Counted from the stretch's first letter, positions 1 through 8,536 are shown. The stretch: DNA of 43,237 bases from Rhodanobacter sp. C03 (GCF_002001175.1 NZ_MUNT01000012.1:1-43237); one strand, 5' to 3'. Notes: generated from the letters alone by a model not told the origin. Made by a program: numbers and translations.

Positions 1-163
1 ATTCGAGGTAAATCGGCACGGCGGTGCCGGCGACCTGCCTCCACAGACACCTTTTCCCCGTAGCAGGTCCGGTGCTTTCTCATGGCCGTCTGGACGGCCG
101 TTTCTAACTTAATTGATCAGAGCATCCTTAGTTTCCATATGAGTTTCGCATCAATAGGTAAAA
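1..163. other. Non-coding left edge with a small hairpin
   Basis: No convincing gene is seen. A perfect 7-bp hairpin (GGCCGTC, 2-nt loop, GACGGCC) lies at 84-99, downstream of the RHS operon on the minus strand. It has no long T tract on that side, so a terminator role is only possible. Confidence 0.3.
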
Positions 164-454
164 TCAAAAAAGACAAAGAATCAAGCCAAACGGAATTGCC
201 AAAAAGAAAATCCAGCGCGCTGTGTAGATCAAATATTTCAGTTTCGTACTATATTCCTCTTCAGGAATAGTAAAATCCATCAACATTTGACTTATCTTTA
301 TAGACGACAAAATATCCGCCTCGAAGCCATCGCCTTTATCAAAATTAAAATAAGACGGATCTTCCTTATTAAGTCTATTCGCAACGTATTTAGAAAAATA
401 ATGCAGAGCCATCGCATACCCGGCCATGATTGCTATCGCCCAATTTATGCTCAT
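164..454 (-). CDS. Small two-helix membrane protein, putative RHS immunity protein
   Basis: A 96-residue protein I do not recognise by family. It has one hydrophobic segment at about residues 4-20 and a second at about residues 75-96, with a charged, probably soluble stretch between (KEDPSYFNFDKGDGFEADI). Its ATG overlaps the stop of the upstream RHS core gene as ATGA (451-454), so the two are probably translationally coupled. Position right after an RHS C-terminal domain is where immunity proteins of polymorphic toxins usually sit, and an inner-membrane immunity protein would suit a toxin acting at or across the membrane. That role is inference from context. Base composition is clearly more AT-rich than the housekeeping genes of the window, as is usual for toxin/immunity ends. 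Confidence 0.6.
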   Translation of the reverse strand: MSINWAIAIMAGYAMALHYFSKYVANRLNKEDPSYFNFDKGDGFEADILSSIKISQMLMDFTIPEEEYSTKLKYLIYTARWIFFLAIPFGLILCLF

Positions 455-1395
455 TGATCCGACCCTTCAGCGTTGTTTGGGGCTACATTACGCTCAGTAT
501 CCTGCAAGTCGTCTTCTTCACCTACAGTAACGCTTCCAGTAACGCTTGTGCCATTAACTGTTTTAATTGTACCAAAATCACCGTAACCGAAGCCGAACTT
601 CGGGTTAATTGTTAAATTACCATTTGTGTCCAAAGTACACTGAAGGCCGCCATGTAAGACATCTCCGGCACCGATTTCTGATTCCAACTTGACTGGTGAA
701 GGATCACTATCTTCGCCGAGACTAATAGTAAAGAGCGGCTTTCTGGTTGAGATGTCAAAGCTTATATCTTCACCTTCGCCTATTACTGCCTGAACATTAG
801 ATTTTTCTAAATGAAGCAAATCTGCATTCGCAGAAAGTCCGACGCCTTCAGGCGCCTCATGAGCCGTCATTTCGAACAAGAATTTTTGATCTATTTGTTG
901 ATAAGTATGCACTACTGGCTGTACGACAAGAAGGTCTGTTAATTGATGGAACCAATCGAGCATATACGTGGGGCCTGGAAAATTGCCATCGGGATCTTGA
1001 TTTAATATCGGATTATTATTTGCATACGCATATCTATTGAAGCTAAATAGCTGTGCATTTTTTGGCAAATGTGGGTCTACGCTCAGAAATCTTCCCACTA
1101 GCGGATCGTAGTAGCGCGCCTGCATATAAACCAATCCGGACTCTGGATCGTTCACATGCCCCGTATACCCCGGCCCGTTCGGCGCCGTGCCCAGCGCGAT
1201 GCTGCCGTACGGCGCGTAGTCGAACGTCGCCGTGATAGTGCCGCTGGCATTGGCTTCTGCCAGCGGCGTGCCCTGCGGATCGGTATAGACATACGTCACC
1301 GTGCCCGCATGCCCCACGCCAGCCGCCATCAGCAGCAACACACCACCACCGAGGCCTAGCAGCTTTCCACGCAACTTGCTCATGAACGTGCTCAT
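451..1395 (-). CDS. RHS-repeat core protein with own signal peptide and variable C-terminal domain
   Basis: A 314-residue protein. The start is set at the ATG at 1395 because it gives a Sec signal peptide (residues 1-30, ending GVGHA) and overlaps the stop of the upstream RHS gene as ATGA. Residues 31-136 are the hyperconserved RHS-associated core: YVYTDPQGTPLAE, YAPYG, GYTGHVNDPESGLVYMQARY, YYDPLVGRFLSVDP and a closing NQDPDG. Residues 137-314 are an unrelated, probably beta-rich C-terminal domain of unknown function, the position where polymorphic toxins carry their effector. The GC content drops sharply at the core/C-domain junction (about 1080), a usual sign of C-terminal exchange. The core is normally continuous with the YD-repeat protein; here it is a separate exported polypeptide. 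Toxin activity is inferred from architecture only. Confidence 0.75.
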   Translation of the reverse strand: MSTFMSKLRGKLLGLGGGVLLLMAAGVGHAGTVTYVYTDPQGTPLAEANASGTITATFDYAPYGSIALGTAPNGPGYTGHVNDPESGLVYMQARYYDPLVGRFLSVDPHLPKNAQLFSFNRYAYANNNPILNQDPDGNFPGPTYMLDWFHQLTDLLVVQPVVHTYQQIDQKFLFEMTAHEAPEGVGLSANADLLHLEKSNVQAVIGEGEDISFDISTRKPLFTISLGEDSDPSPVKLESEIGAGDVLHGGLQCTLDTNGNLTINPKFGFGYGDFGTIKTVNGTSVTGSVTVGEEDDLQDTERNVAPNNAEGSDQ

Positions 1396-4300
1396 GGGTT
1401 GCCTCCAGAAACGGTCGTGCATTGCGTTGTGGTACACCCCGCACTGGCGCTGCCACTGTCCATACCCAGGGCAGCCCTCCACTTGGCCGCCGGGGCGGCG
1501 TCACCGTCACCCGGGAGGTTGATCGCGCCATTGCTGTTGCTCACCGGCGCACTGCAGCCCGCGATGCTGCAGGCGCTGACCGTGAAGCTGTATTTGCCAG
1601 GAGCCTGTCCTGGCATGTTGAAGCTGTTCGTCTGTGGGAAGTAGTAGTACTCACCCAACGAACCGTTGGTGCCGTAGACCGTCAACCCATAGGAGGTCGC
1701 CCACTGCATCGCTGTCCAGCTCAGGACGACCTGTCCACCGTTGGCGGTGGCCGTGAGGTTCGTTGGCGCCGCCGGCACCTGGGTCACCGAGACCGGTGCG
1801 GATACCGCCCACCCGCTGGCGCCATAGGCGTTACTGGCCGAGACCTGGAAGGTATACGTCCCTCCCGGAGCACTGGTCACACTGAACGAGGGTGTGGTGA
1901 TGGCGCTGGCGATCGTGGTCCAGGCCCCACCGTTGAAGCTCTGCTGCACGGTGTAACTGGTGGCACTGACGGGCGCCGTCCAGCTCACGGTGAAGGGAGC
2001 AAAGGTCAAGCTCGTGGGTACCGTGACAGCGGGCAACGCTGGCGTCACCTCCAGCGTGGCCGAGGTCGTCCATGGACCACAGCTGCCGCCGCTACAGGCC
2101 TGCACCTGATAGACGTAGCTGCCGCCATTCCTGTTAGTAAACGCATAGCTGGTACCACTCACGTTCGTCGTGGTCCAGGCGCCTCCGTCGAAGCTTTCCT
2201 GCAAGGTATACGTGGTGGTCCCGGGCACGGCCCCCCAGCTCACTGTGTAGTTGCCGTTGCTCGGGTTATTGCTAAACGTGATCGCCCCCGGCGCATTCAA
2301 TTGCGTATACGCGTTGCGGGCGATCAGCCGGGTGCCCAGGTAGATGAAATTGGTGGCTTGCCCGAGACCCGGCGCGAACTGATACATCAGCTGGCCGCCC
2401 TGATCGTAGAAGGAGGCCGTCGGCGAACCGCCGACCGGCGTCTTCAGGACACGTCGGCCCGACGCGTCATAGGCGTAGCTGTCGACGTTGGGAATCTGGA
2501 TCAGCTGATCCTTCTGGTCGAACTGCAGGGTGTTGCCGTTCTTGGTGGTCTGGTTGCCGTCGTTGTCGTAACCAAACGTGTCGATCGTATTGGCACCGTT
2601 GGTGATGCTGCCCAGCTGCCAGAGCGGGTTGTAGTGGTAGGTCAGCGTCTGGCCACCGGTGACTCGGCTGCGCAGGTTGTTGAGTGCGTCGTAGGTGTAG
2701 CTCTCATTGATCGACAAACCTGCCGCCACCGCGCTGGTCAGTCGGTTCAGCCCGTCATAGCCGAACGACTTGCTGCGCAGGCCGGTCGGATCGGTCACCG
2801 TCTTGATGTTGGCGTCCGCGTCATAGACCATGCCCTCGCTGAGCTGCGTCGTCGTGCCGGCGGTATAGCTGAAGTTGCTCAGCAACTGGCGCTCGTTCTG
2901 CGATGCCGCGTATACGGTGCCATTGCCGTAGGTGAAGCCCGCCACCTGGCCGTTGGGCCAGTAGGTGATGCCGCTGGCATAGCTGCCGACCTCGGTGGGG
3001 CGACCCAGCGCATCGGGCCCATAGACGATAGCTTGATTGCCGCCGTTGCTGCCGCCGCCCGGGTAGGCCACAGCCGCGAGATGGCCGTTGGCGTCATGGC
3101 TGTAACCCAGGCTCACGGTGGACTGACCGACCACACTCAGGGTGTCGGTCATCGGCATGTTGCGGTAATTGTAGGTGCCGTTCCAGACCGTGAGTCCGGA
3201 CGTCGCCTGCTTCAGATTGCCCACCGCGTCGTAGAGGTACGACGTGCTTTGCGTGCCTGCCGGCGGCACGATCGTGTGCACCCGGTTCGTCGGATAGTAG
3301 GTGTACTGGGTCATTGCCGTGGGGGCTATCTGACCGGCGGTGGCGCAGGCTCCCGTCAGGCTCAGGCCGGTGGCGCTCCAAGCCTTATTGTTGGCGCCGT
3401 CATAGCCCATGGCCTCGCTACCGCTCTCCGGCTCAGTTGTGAGGCATAGCCGGTGGTAGCTGTCGTAGTAAAGATTCTTGGTGACGCTGTCGTTCTCGCT
3501 GCCGTTGTAAAGACCCGACTGGTTGATCGACAAGGGGTTGCCGTAGACATCGCGATTGATGGCTTGGGTGACACCATTGGGCGCTTGCACCAAGATCGGC
3601 GCGCTGTACGACGGCTCATCGAACACCTGGTAATGCGTGGTGGTGACGTTGCTCTTGGGATCGGTCACCTGTTCACCGGCACCGGACAGGTAGATCGTGC
3701 TGCTGGTCAGCGCGCCCAGCTCGGAGTCCTGCTGCACCTGGGTCACGCGCTCCAGTGCATCGTATTGGTGATGCGTACCGGGATCGGCCAGGAGAGTGGA
3801 CAGGCTGGCGGCACCGCTCACCGGATACGACGTGAACGTCGGCTGCCCCTTCCAGTCGTACGCGGTGCCGGTGCTGATGTCGGTACCGGGGATCGAGGTA
3901 TCGCTGAGCACCGGGCGCAGCATCGCGTCGAAATAGGTCGTGGTGACCGCACTCCCTGTGGTGGTCGTGCGATCCCAGTGGCCAGCAGCAATCCCTCGCT
4001 CGGCGCTGGCGAAGTTGTACTGGAAGGTGGTCGAGTTCCAGGCCACCTCATCGCCCGTGGGATAGGTGATGCTCGCAATGCGGCCCACCGGGTCGTAGGT
4101 ATAACCGGTGGTGTGGCCGTTCTGATCGGTAATCGAACTGATCTGGCCCAAGTCATCGACGACCAGCGACTCGCTGGTGGTATCCGGATAAACGATCGAC
4201 TGCGGAATGCCGCGATAGTAGTTGCCCAGGGTGGTCGTGTTCGAGTCGCCGTCCTCGAAGCTGGCCAACTGACCTGCACTGTTCCATGTGTAGGTCATCA

Positions 4301-6269
4301 GGGTCTGGCCGAAACGGGCGCGCGTATGCAGCGTGTCGTTCGGGTAGTAGGTGTTGAGGCTTTCGATCTCGTTGTTGTTGGTGACGTTGGTCACCTGCAC
4401 CGGCAGGCCCAGCACCCAGAGCAACGGGTCATAGAGGAAGGACGTTTTCTCCTCGATCGCCTGCTGTCCATTGATCGAGTTGGAGCGCTCCACATCGCGG
4501 GCTTGCCCATACTCGTTGATCGACAGCGCCTGCCAGGTGTAGGTATCGCCGTCCTGTAGCGTTTGCCGCTGATTTATCGGCGCGAATGTCTCTAATTGCG
4601 CCGCATTCATATTGGGTTGCAGGGATGACCCAAAGTGCGTGGGCCACGGCCCCCCAGTGGCTAAGGCGTAGCCATTGATCTCGCTGCGTAAAGGCGTGCC
4701 ACTTGCTGCGCCCGAATAATAATCAGTACGCAGAAGCTCGCTTTCGGTAACATCAAAACGGTTACTGAAAGTGTACTGCGTCGTATTGTTTGAGGGATCG
4801 GTTACATTCGTCCAGACCGTTGAGACGCATCCAGAAGTGCATGCACTAGCCCAGCTTTGATTGGGTGCGGAATAGGCGTAAGTCCAAGTCTGCGTCGGCA
4901 TGCCTGCACCTGAAAATTGCTTGCTAATAAGCGAATTCACCGGATACAAATTAGGAACAGCTAAAACATTTACGCCACCCCCGTACGGCTGATTACATTC
5001 ATACGGAACGTTTGATCGCCCGTGGGCATTTGATTCTAATGTAAAAGTACCCACTAACCCTGAGGGGTGAAGAAACGTCTCTGTCGCTGTCGGCCAAGGT
5101 TGAGGAATAAGCGTTGCAATGCATCCCGCAGTACCATTGAGGGCATTAGTATTATATCCAATAATTGGATAAATCGTTTTTTCCGAAACGCTAAAGTTAA
5201 ATGACCAAGAACTCCCATCCGGCAGTACAACACTCGATAAAGAGTAGTTTGTTGGGTTATAAACGTACGACCATGTTCGAGAGGGCCCACTTCCCGACTG
5301 AACCACCGCGCTGGTTATGTAGTCCGGATTTAAGGAGCTACCGTAATTAAGTGTAAGTTGACGACCATCACTGGCCGTAATTGTGGTTAAGTCACCTCTG
5401 CTGTTGTAACTGTATGTCAAACTGTTTCCAAAACGGTCTTCGACGCGCGACGTCATCATCATGTCCATGACGCGATACATCGGCATGTAGTCCTGCCCCC
5501 CGCCTAGCGAGCCGGCAGGTTTGGAGGAGACCAGCCAGTCCATCCAGTATTTCGTGCCATCCGGAGCAACCACCAAAAATCCCTCACCGACCGCACCGTT
5601 AGAAGTTTGTGGTAAACAAGCAATTTGCCAATTCGTCTTGGTAACGATGCTAAATGTATACGCGGAGCCATTCGGCTGCGTCATCTGGGGCGACAAGGTA
5701 TTATTTGTGGAGTCGCGCAACAGCAAGTCCTGGCGATCCATACCTGGGATAGCCAGGGTGTATCCGTGCCACCACATGTTAGGGGTGTAACCTTGCGGAG
5801 GGCCACCACCCTCGCCTTCAAACGAATGAAAAATAGATGGGGCGGTTTGAAGATTGCTGCATCGGTTGGCGTCTTGCGAAAAAAACCAATGCGGCACTGT
5901 GCCTGCTGGCGAGTTCGGTTGGGTTGCATTTATATCGGCTGACAGCGTTTCTATGTGTGGAGTCTCGAGGTTCCAATCCCCAAGGTTTCCACCTTGACTT
6001 GCTATGTCGTTCTTACCAAGCGTGCGTATTAATTGCAGCCGTGGACCAGTGCCAGCTAGATCTATATCTGTTTCCTGGAAAGATAAATTGCCATCGGAAA
6101 GATTGACGCTCTCCCCGAACGGATTCTCACCCAAGGGGGTGATACTTTGGTTAACTCGCGTCAATGACCTATATTCGTCTTCCGGCGTGCCCCCGGATTG
6201 CGCGTGAGCCGTCACCGACACCCCAACCAACAACATTCCCAGCCACAGCAGATGGCAAAGCTTCTTCAT
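1392..6269 (-). CDS. Large exported RHS/YD-repeat protein with three C-terminal fibronectin type III domains
   Basis: A 1625-residue protein. The ATG at 6269 is chosen because it begins a signal peptide (MKKLCHLLWLGMLLVGVSV, then TAHA); the frame stays open upstream without a better start. After the leader comes an RHS N-terminal region (NPFGESVNLSDGNLSF), then many YD repeats such as YDPVGRIASITYP, YDGLNRLTSAV, YDALNNLRSRV and YDASGRRVLK, which in the family form a beta-cocoon shell. The usual lead-in to the core (FIYLGTRLIARNAY) is followed not by the core but by three fibronectin type III-like units of about 85 residues (roughly 1520-2290, each with a SWxA and YTLQES/YTVQQS-type core) and a short Cys-containing tail. 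The conserved core is encoded by the next gene, overlapping by ATGA at 1392-1395. The first about 550 codons are more AT-rich than the YD-repeat part, suggesting a mosaic origin. Confidence 0.85.
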   Translation of the reverse strand: MKKLCHLLWLGMLLVGVSVTAHAQSGGTPEDEYRSLTRVNQSITPLGENPFGESVNLSDGNLSFQETDIDLAGTGPRLQLIRTLGKNDIASQGGNLGDWNLETPHIETLSADINATQPNSPAGTVPHWFFSQDANRCSNLQTAPSIFHSFEGEGGGPPQGYTPNMWWHGYTLAIPGMDRQDLLLRDSTNNTLSPQMTQPNGSAYTFSIVTKTNWQIACLPQTSNGAVGEGFLVVAPDGTKYWMDWLVSSKPAGSLGGGQDYMPMYRVMDMMMTSRVEDRFGNSLTYSYNSRGDLTTITASDGRQLTLNYGSSLNPDYITSAVVQSGSGPSRTWSYVYNPTNYSLSSVVLPDGSSWSFNFSVSEKTIYPIIGYNTNALNGTAGCIATLIPQPWPTATETFLHPSGLVGTFTLESNAHGRSNVPYECNQPYGGGVNVLAVPNLYPVNSLISKQFSGAGMPTQTWTYAYSAPNQSWASACTSGCVSTVWTNVTDPSNNTTQYTFSNRFDVTESELLRTDYYSGAASGTPLRSEINGYALATGGPWPTHFGSSLQPNMNAAQLETFAPINQRQTLQDGDTYTWQALSINEYGQARDVERSNSINGQQAIEEKTSFLYDPLLWVLGLPVQVTNVTNNNEIESLNTYYPNDTLHTRARFGQTLMTYTWNSAGQLASFEDGDSNTTTLGNYYRGIPQSIVYPDTTSESLVVDDLGQISSITDQNGHTTGYTYDPVGRIASITYPTGDEVAWNSTTFQYNFASAERGIAAGHWDRTTTTGSAVTTTYFDAMLRPVLSDTSIPGTDISTGTAYDWKGQPTFTSYPVSGAASLSTLLADPGTHHQYDALERVTQVQQDSELGALTSSTIYLSGAGEQVTDPKSNVTTTHYQVFDEPSYSAPILVQAPNGVTQAINRDVYGNPLSINQSGLYNGSENDSVTKNLYYDSYHRLCLTTEPESGSEAMGYDGANNKAWSATGLSLTGACATAGQIAPTAMTQYTYYPTNRVHTIVPPAGTQSTSYLYDAVGNLKQATSGLTVWNGTYNYRNMPMTDTLSVVGQSTVSLGYSHDANGHLAAVAYPGGGSNGGNQAIVYGPDALGRPTEVGSYASGITYWPNGQVAGFTYGNGTVYAASQNERQLLSNFSYTAGTTTQLSEGMVYDADANIKTVTDPTGLRSKSFGYDGLNRLTSAVAAGLSINESYTYDALNNLRSRVTGGQTLTYHYNPLWQLGSITNGANTIDTFGYDNDGNQTTKNGNTLQFDQKDQLIQIPNVDSYAYDASGRRVLKTPVGGSPTASFYDQGGQLMYQFAPGLGQATNFIYLGTRLIARNAYTQLNAPGAITFSNNPSNGNYTVSWGAVPGTTTYTLQESFDGGAWTTTNVSGTSYAFTNRNGGSYVYQVQACSGGSCGPWTTSATLEVTPALPAVTVPTSLTFAPFTVSWTAPVSATSYTVQQSFNGGAWTTIASAITTPSFSVTSAPGGTYTFQVSASNAYGASGWAVSAPVSVTQVPAAPTNLTATANGGQVVLSWTAMQWATSYGLTVYGTNGSLGEYYYFPQTNSFNMPGQAPGKYSFTVSACSIAGCSAPVSNSNGAINLPGDGDAAPAAKWRAALGMDSGSASAGCTTTQCTTVSGGNP

Positions 6270-6583
6270 GACATGTCCCGAGCGATGGTAGCGACGACGC
6301 GGCGACGCGCGTGGAGGCGTTGTTGCAGATTGGAAAGGCTTGCGATGAACTGACGCAGGCCACGCACGCGACGACAAGCGGGCTCAGCGACAGCTGCTCG
6401 TGGCGATGCGAAAAGAAGGAACGCCTTGCGGCATCCTTGCGCGTACTTGGTCATCCGTGTTGCCCCTGTACCGAACGTCGCGTTCGATCAGTAGAAACTA
6501 GCAAGCCGGACGAGGCTTCTCAACAAGCAGGTTTTTACGACTGCCTCAAAGACCCCCATGCGGACAAATCCAAAGAGTGAGGT
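6270..6583. other. Intergenic region upstream of the RHS operon
   Basis: A stretch between the prophage remnant and the RHS start. A 62-codon open frame on the minus strand (6454 to 6266) ends in an ATGA overlap with the RHS start and could be a leader peptide. Its composition is Arg/Ala-rich as expected for chance frames in GC-rich DNA, so I do not call it a gene. No clear hairpin, tRNA or promoter was recognised. Confidence 0.3.
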
Positions 6584-7042
6584 TTAGCGCGATAATTGAT
6601 CGATCAGCACGTCACGGATCATGGCGCGATCGGTGGCAGCAAAACCGAGCAAACGGCGGCGCGGGTAGCGCGCACGAGGACCATGCGCTGACACCCGATC
6701 CTCGCCGCCCTCCTGGTGCACACTGGCAATCTGCCCGGCTCGGCCGGTGATCTCGACGCTGGCGACATCCGCGGTGGTCTTGGCCTTGAGGTATTTGGCG
6801 GTTCGCAGTTTGGTGAACATGGCGTCGCGTTTGATGCGGCCCTTTTTACTGCGAATATGCTTACGTGCCATGCGCGGCACGAACGCGGCGCCCTCCGGGC
6901 CCATCTGCGCGGCGATGCGCTGCTGCTGGCTGCGGCGCAGTTCGCGGCTGATGGCCTGGGCGATGGTGCGGCGGCTGGTGGGTGCGAGCTTGAGCAGCAG
7001 GCCGCTGGCCCAGTTCTCTAGCAGGACGAGATCGTCGCTCAC
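6584..7042 (-). CDS. Phage tail completion / virion morphogenesis protein (P2 gpS-like)
   Basis: A 152-residue protein resembling the P2 gpS tail completion family, which acts at the end of tail assembly in myophages. Supporting features are the long basic middle region (TSRRTIAQAISRELRRSQQQRI, F(V)PR, KKGRIKRDAMFTKLR), and the C-terminal RARYPRRRLLGFAATDRAMI segment typical of that family. The start is taken as the GTG at 7042, which overlaps the stop of the upstream gpR-like gene as GTGA and avoids a 6-codon extension inside that gene. Length is near the family norm, so it looks intact. It is the last phage gene before unrelated DNA: capsid, baseplate and tail-tube genes are missing, so this is a remnant. 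No function for the cell can be inferred. Confidence 0.8.
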   Translation of the reverse strand: MSDDLVLLENWASGLLLKLAPTSRRTIAQAISRELRRSQQQRIAAQMGPEGAAFVPRMARKHIRSKKGRIKRDAMFTKLRTAKYLKAKTTADVASVEITGRAGQIASVHQEGGEDRVSAHGPRARYPRRRLLGFAATDRAMIRDVLIDQLSR

Positions 7043-7521
7043 GCCGGCGGCACATCCCACTCGGTGAGCAGTTGATCGCGCAGGTAGATCGACCAGTGTG
7101 CGGCCACCAAGTGCGCCTCGGGCTGCGGCTCGTCGGCGATGGTGATGTCGAGCTTGCCGTTGCCCAAATCCCTGACGATGACCCGCTCGCTAAGTTGCAG
7201 CTTGATGCTGAGGTCGACCTTGTCGTGGTCGATGATGTCGGCCTCGAACTGGACGCCAGTCTGGCGCTTGTCGACGTTGTCGAGCAGCTCGAGCTGGTTG
7301 ACGCGCAGCCAGATCAGGATGGCCAGCCACACCACCAGCGGATCGCCGGCGAAGTCGGTGACGATCAGGTTGAGCGTGTACGTGGTCTCGAAGCTGAGAC
7401 CGGGCGCATAGGTACTTTGCAGGCTGCCGGCGTCGATGAATACCAGCAGGCGCTCCGGATCGCGGGCGAGATCCGGCAGCGCGGCAACAAGGGCGGCGCG
7501 CAGGCTGGCGGGTTTCTTCAT
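7039..7521 (-). CDS. Phage tail completion protein (P2 gpR-like)
   Basis: A 160-residue protein matching the P2 gpR tail completion family in size, gene order and sequence. The N-terminus (MKKPASLRAALVAALPDLARDP) and the central FETTYTLNLIVTDFAGDP / VWLAILIWLRVNQLELL block are typical. In P2-like phages gpR and gpS are adjacent and follow the lysis genes, exactly as here. The start overlaps the stop of the Rz-like gene by ATGA (7518-7521), and its own stop overlaps the gpS-like start, which points to a compact late-gene transcript. It appears full length. It belongs to a prophage remnant, since no other structural genes are present in the window. Confidence 0.85.
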   Translation of the reverse strand: MKKPASLRAALVAALPDLARDPERLLVFIDAGSLQSTYAPGLSFETTYTLNLIVTDFAGDPLVVWLAILIWLRVNQLELLDNVDKRQTGVQFEADIIDHDKVDLSIKLQLSERVIVRDLGNGKLDITIADEPQPEAHLVAAHWSIYLRDQLLTEWDVPPA

Positions 7522-8012
7522 CGCGCGGTACCGGGTGCGGTGTTGAGGCGCACCCAGTCTTGCAGCGCGATCAGCTCGGCGGCGGTGGCGTGGCAGGTGG
7601 TGTAGTTGTCGACGATGGTGCCGGTGGCGACAGAGAGTGCAATGCCGCTGGGCTGCGCATCAGCAGCTCCGGCGGGTCCGGGCAATACATTCGCTGCGGC
7701 TGCGTCGTGCACGCGGGCAAAGCCGAGAGGCAGAGTGCAGCGATGGTCATCAGCTTGCGTGACATAGACGGGGATCTCCTTCGTGATGGTGGCGCCGATG
7801 TCGTGCACGACCTGCACGCGATCGACGTACTGCACGACGACGTGGTCGCTGGCCTGTTCTTGCACGAGCTGGCCCTGCGCATCGCGGGCGGTCTGCTCGG
7901 CGGTGGTGGCGCGGGCCTCAGCGTCGACGAGCTGGTGATGGGTGAGCCACAGGTAGCCACCCAGCGCCGCCAGTAGCGCGGCGCCGAGCAGGATCTGACG
8001 CAGCACGTTCAT
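7518..8012 (-). CDS. Rz-like inner-membrane spanin subunit (phage lysis)
   Basis: A 164-residue protein with an N-terminal membrane anchor (LRQILLGAALLAALGGYLWL), followed by a coiled-coil-prone stretch (LVDAEARATTAEQTARDAQGQL) and a periplasmic region with two cysteines near HRCTLPL and YTTCHATA. This is the i-spanin (Rz/LysB) layout: the protein bridges to an outer-membrane lipoprotein partner and fuses the two membranes in the last step of lysis. The start at 8012 overlaps the stop of the muramidase gene (ATGA). The partner Rz1 is encoded inside this gene in another frame (7571-7765), which strongly supports the assignment. An upstream in-frame start at 8132 would lie inside the muramidase gene and is rejected. 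Confidence 0.8.
   Translation of the reverse strand: MNVLRQILLGAALLAALGGYLWLTHHQLVDAEARATTAEQTARDAQGQLVQEQASDHVVVQYVDRVQVVHDIGATITKEIPVYVTQADDHRCTLPLGFARVHDAAAANVLPGPAGAADAQPSGIALSVATGTIVDNYTTCHATAAELIALQDWVRLNTAPGTAR
7571..7765 (-). CDS. Rz1-like outer-membrane spanin lipoprotein nested within Rz
   Basis: A 64-residue frame wholly inside the Rz-like gene, in a different reading frame. It starts at the ATG at 7765 (MSRKLMTIAALCLSALPAC). Residues 16-19 are a lipobox (LPAC), so Cys19 should be lipidated after signal peptidase II cleavage. The mature part is short and very proline-rich (SPPAPSSTTTPPATPPPPS), as in known Rz1 o-spanins. A nested Rz/Rz1 pair is a known arrangement in lambda- and P2-like phages. 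The open frame continues upstream of 7765 to 7960, but only the ATG at 7765 yields the lipoprotein signal. This small gene is easily missed by automated annotation. Confidence 0.75.
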   Translation of the reverse strand: MSRKLMTIAALCLSALPACTTQPQRMYCPDPPELLMRSPAALHSLSPPAPSSTTTPPATPPPPS

Positions 8013-8536
8013 GCGGCCTCCGTCGTCGTGCTGAGCGCTGCGCTGTAGCGTGCGTAGGCGCTGGCTAGCTTGGTGTCGTAGAGGTTGGCGGTGTAGGCCG
8101 GGCCGTTGTAGATTTTGGCGAACGTGGCCCACTTGCGCGCGCGCAAGGCCTTGAGCAGATCCGCGTCCAGCTGCACGAAGCTGACGAAGGCGGCCAGGTG
8201 CACTGCCTCACCCTTGGCGAACACGGCGGCCATGGCGACCGCATTGGTGTAACCGAGCGAGATAGCGTGGTAGCCCATGATCTGGAAGCGGCCCCAGCTG
8301 CAGGCGGCGTAGGCGGCCTCCTGGTGGATGGCCGCGGCCTGCGCGAGGCGTGCGTATTCGGCAGCGCCGCCGATGTAGCCACCGCGCTGTTGCGACAGGA
8401 TCGACTCGGGCAGGTTGACGGTGGAGGGATCGATGCCGGCCGCCACCAGCTGCTCCCAGAACACGTGTCGCTCGAACAGGATTATCACGCGACCATCGGG
8501 CAGGAAACCACCGCTCGGGCTTTCGACCTCGATCAC
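8009..8536 (-). CDS. Phage N-acetylmuramidase endolysin, 5' end lost
   Basis: Muramidase-type endolysin (DUF3380/N-acetylmuramidase family) that would cut the glycan strands of peptidoglycan in phage lysis. Typical motifs are IEVESPSGGFLPDGR, ILFERHVFW, SWGRFQIMGYHA and the C-terminal KIYNGPAY. The glutamate of IEVES is the likely catalytic acid. Homologous sequence continues in frame upstream to 8620 (reading EIDPLALTQADIAAAATTL and CEAAAINA), but there the 51-bp hairpin element begins and puts a TAG in frame. No ATG, GTG or TTG lies between that stop and the GTG at 8536. The native start is therefore gone. The listed CDS uses the GTG at 8536 (175 residues), which lacks the N-terminal helix of the domain; the gene is probably a pseudogene or poorly translated. 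The stop overlaps the Rz-like start by ATGA. Confidence 0.75.
   Translation of the reverse strand: MIEVESPSGGFLPDGRVIILFERHVFWEQLVAAGIDPSTVNLPESILSQQRGGYIGGAAEYARLAQAAAIHQEAAYAACSWGRFQIMGYHAISLGYTNAVAMAAVFAKGEAVHLAAFVSFVQLDADLLKALRARKWATFAKIYNGPAYTANLYDTKLASAYARYSAALSTTTEAA

Noticed and set aside
1422..3449. 675-codon plus-strand open frame opposite the RHS gene
   Set aside because: Shadow frame; the minus strand carries clear YD and fibronectin repeats.
6266..6454. 62-codon minus-strand frame ending in an ATGA overlap with the RHS start
   Set aside because: Any frame read through an ATGA start would end there; composition is Arg/Ala-rich and no family is recognised.
7518..8132. Longer start for the Rz-like protein at 8132
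   Set aside because: It would add 40 residues in front of the membrane anchor and lie inside the muramidase gene; the ATGA at 8012 fits better.
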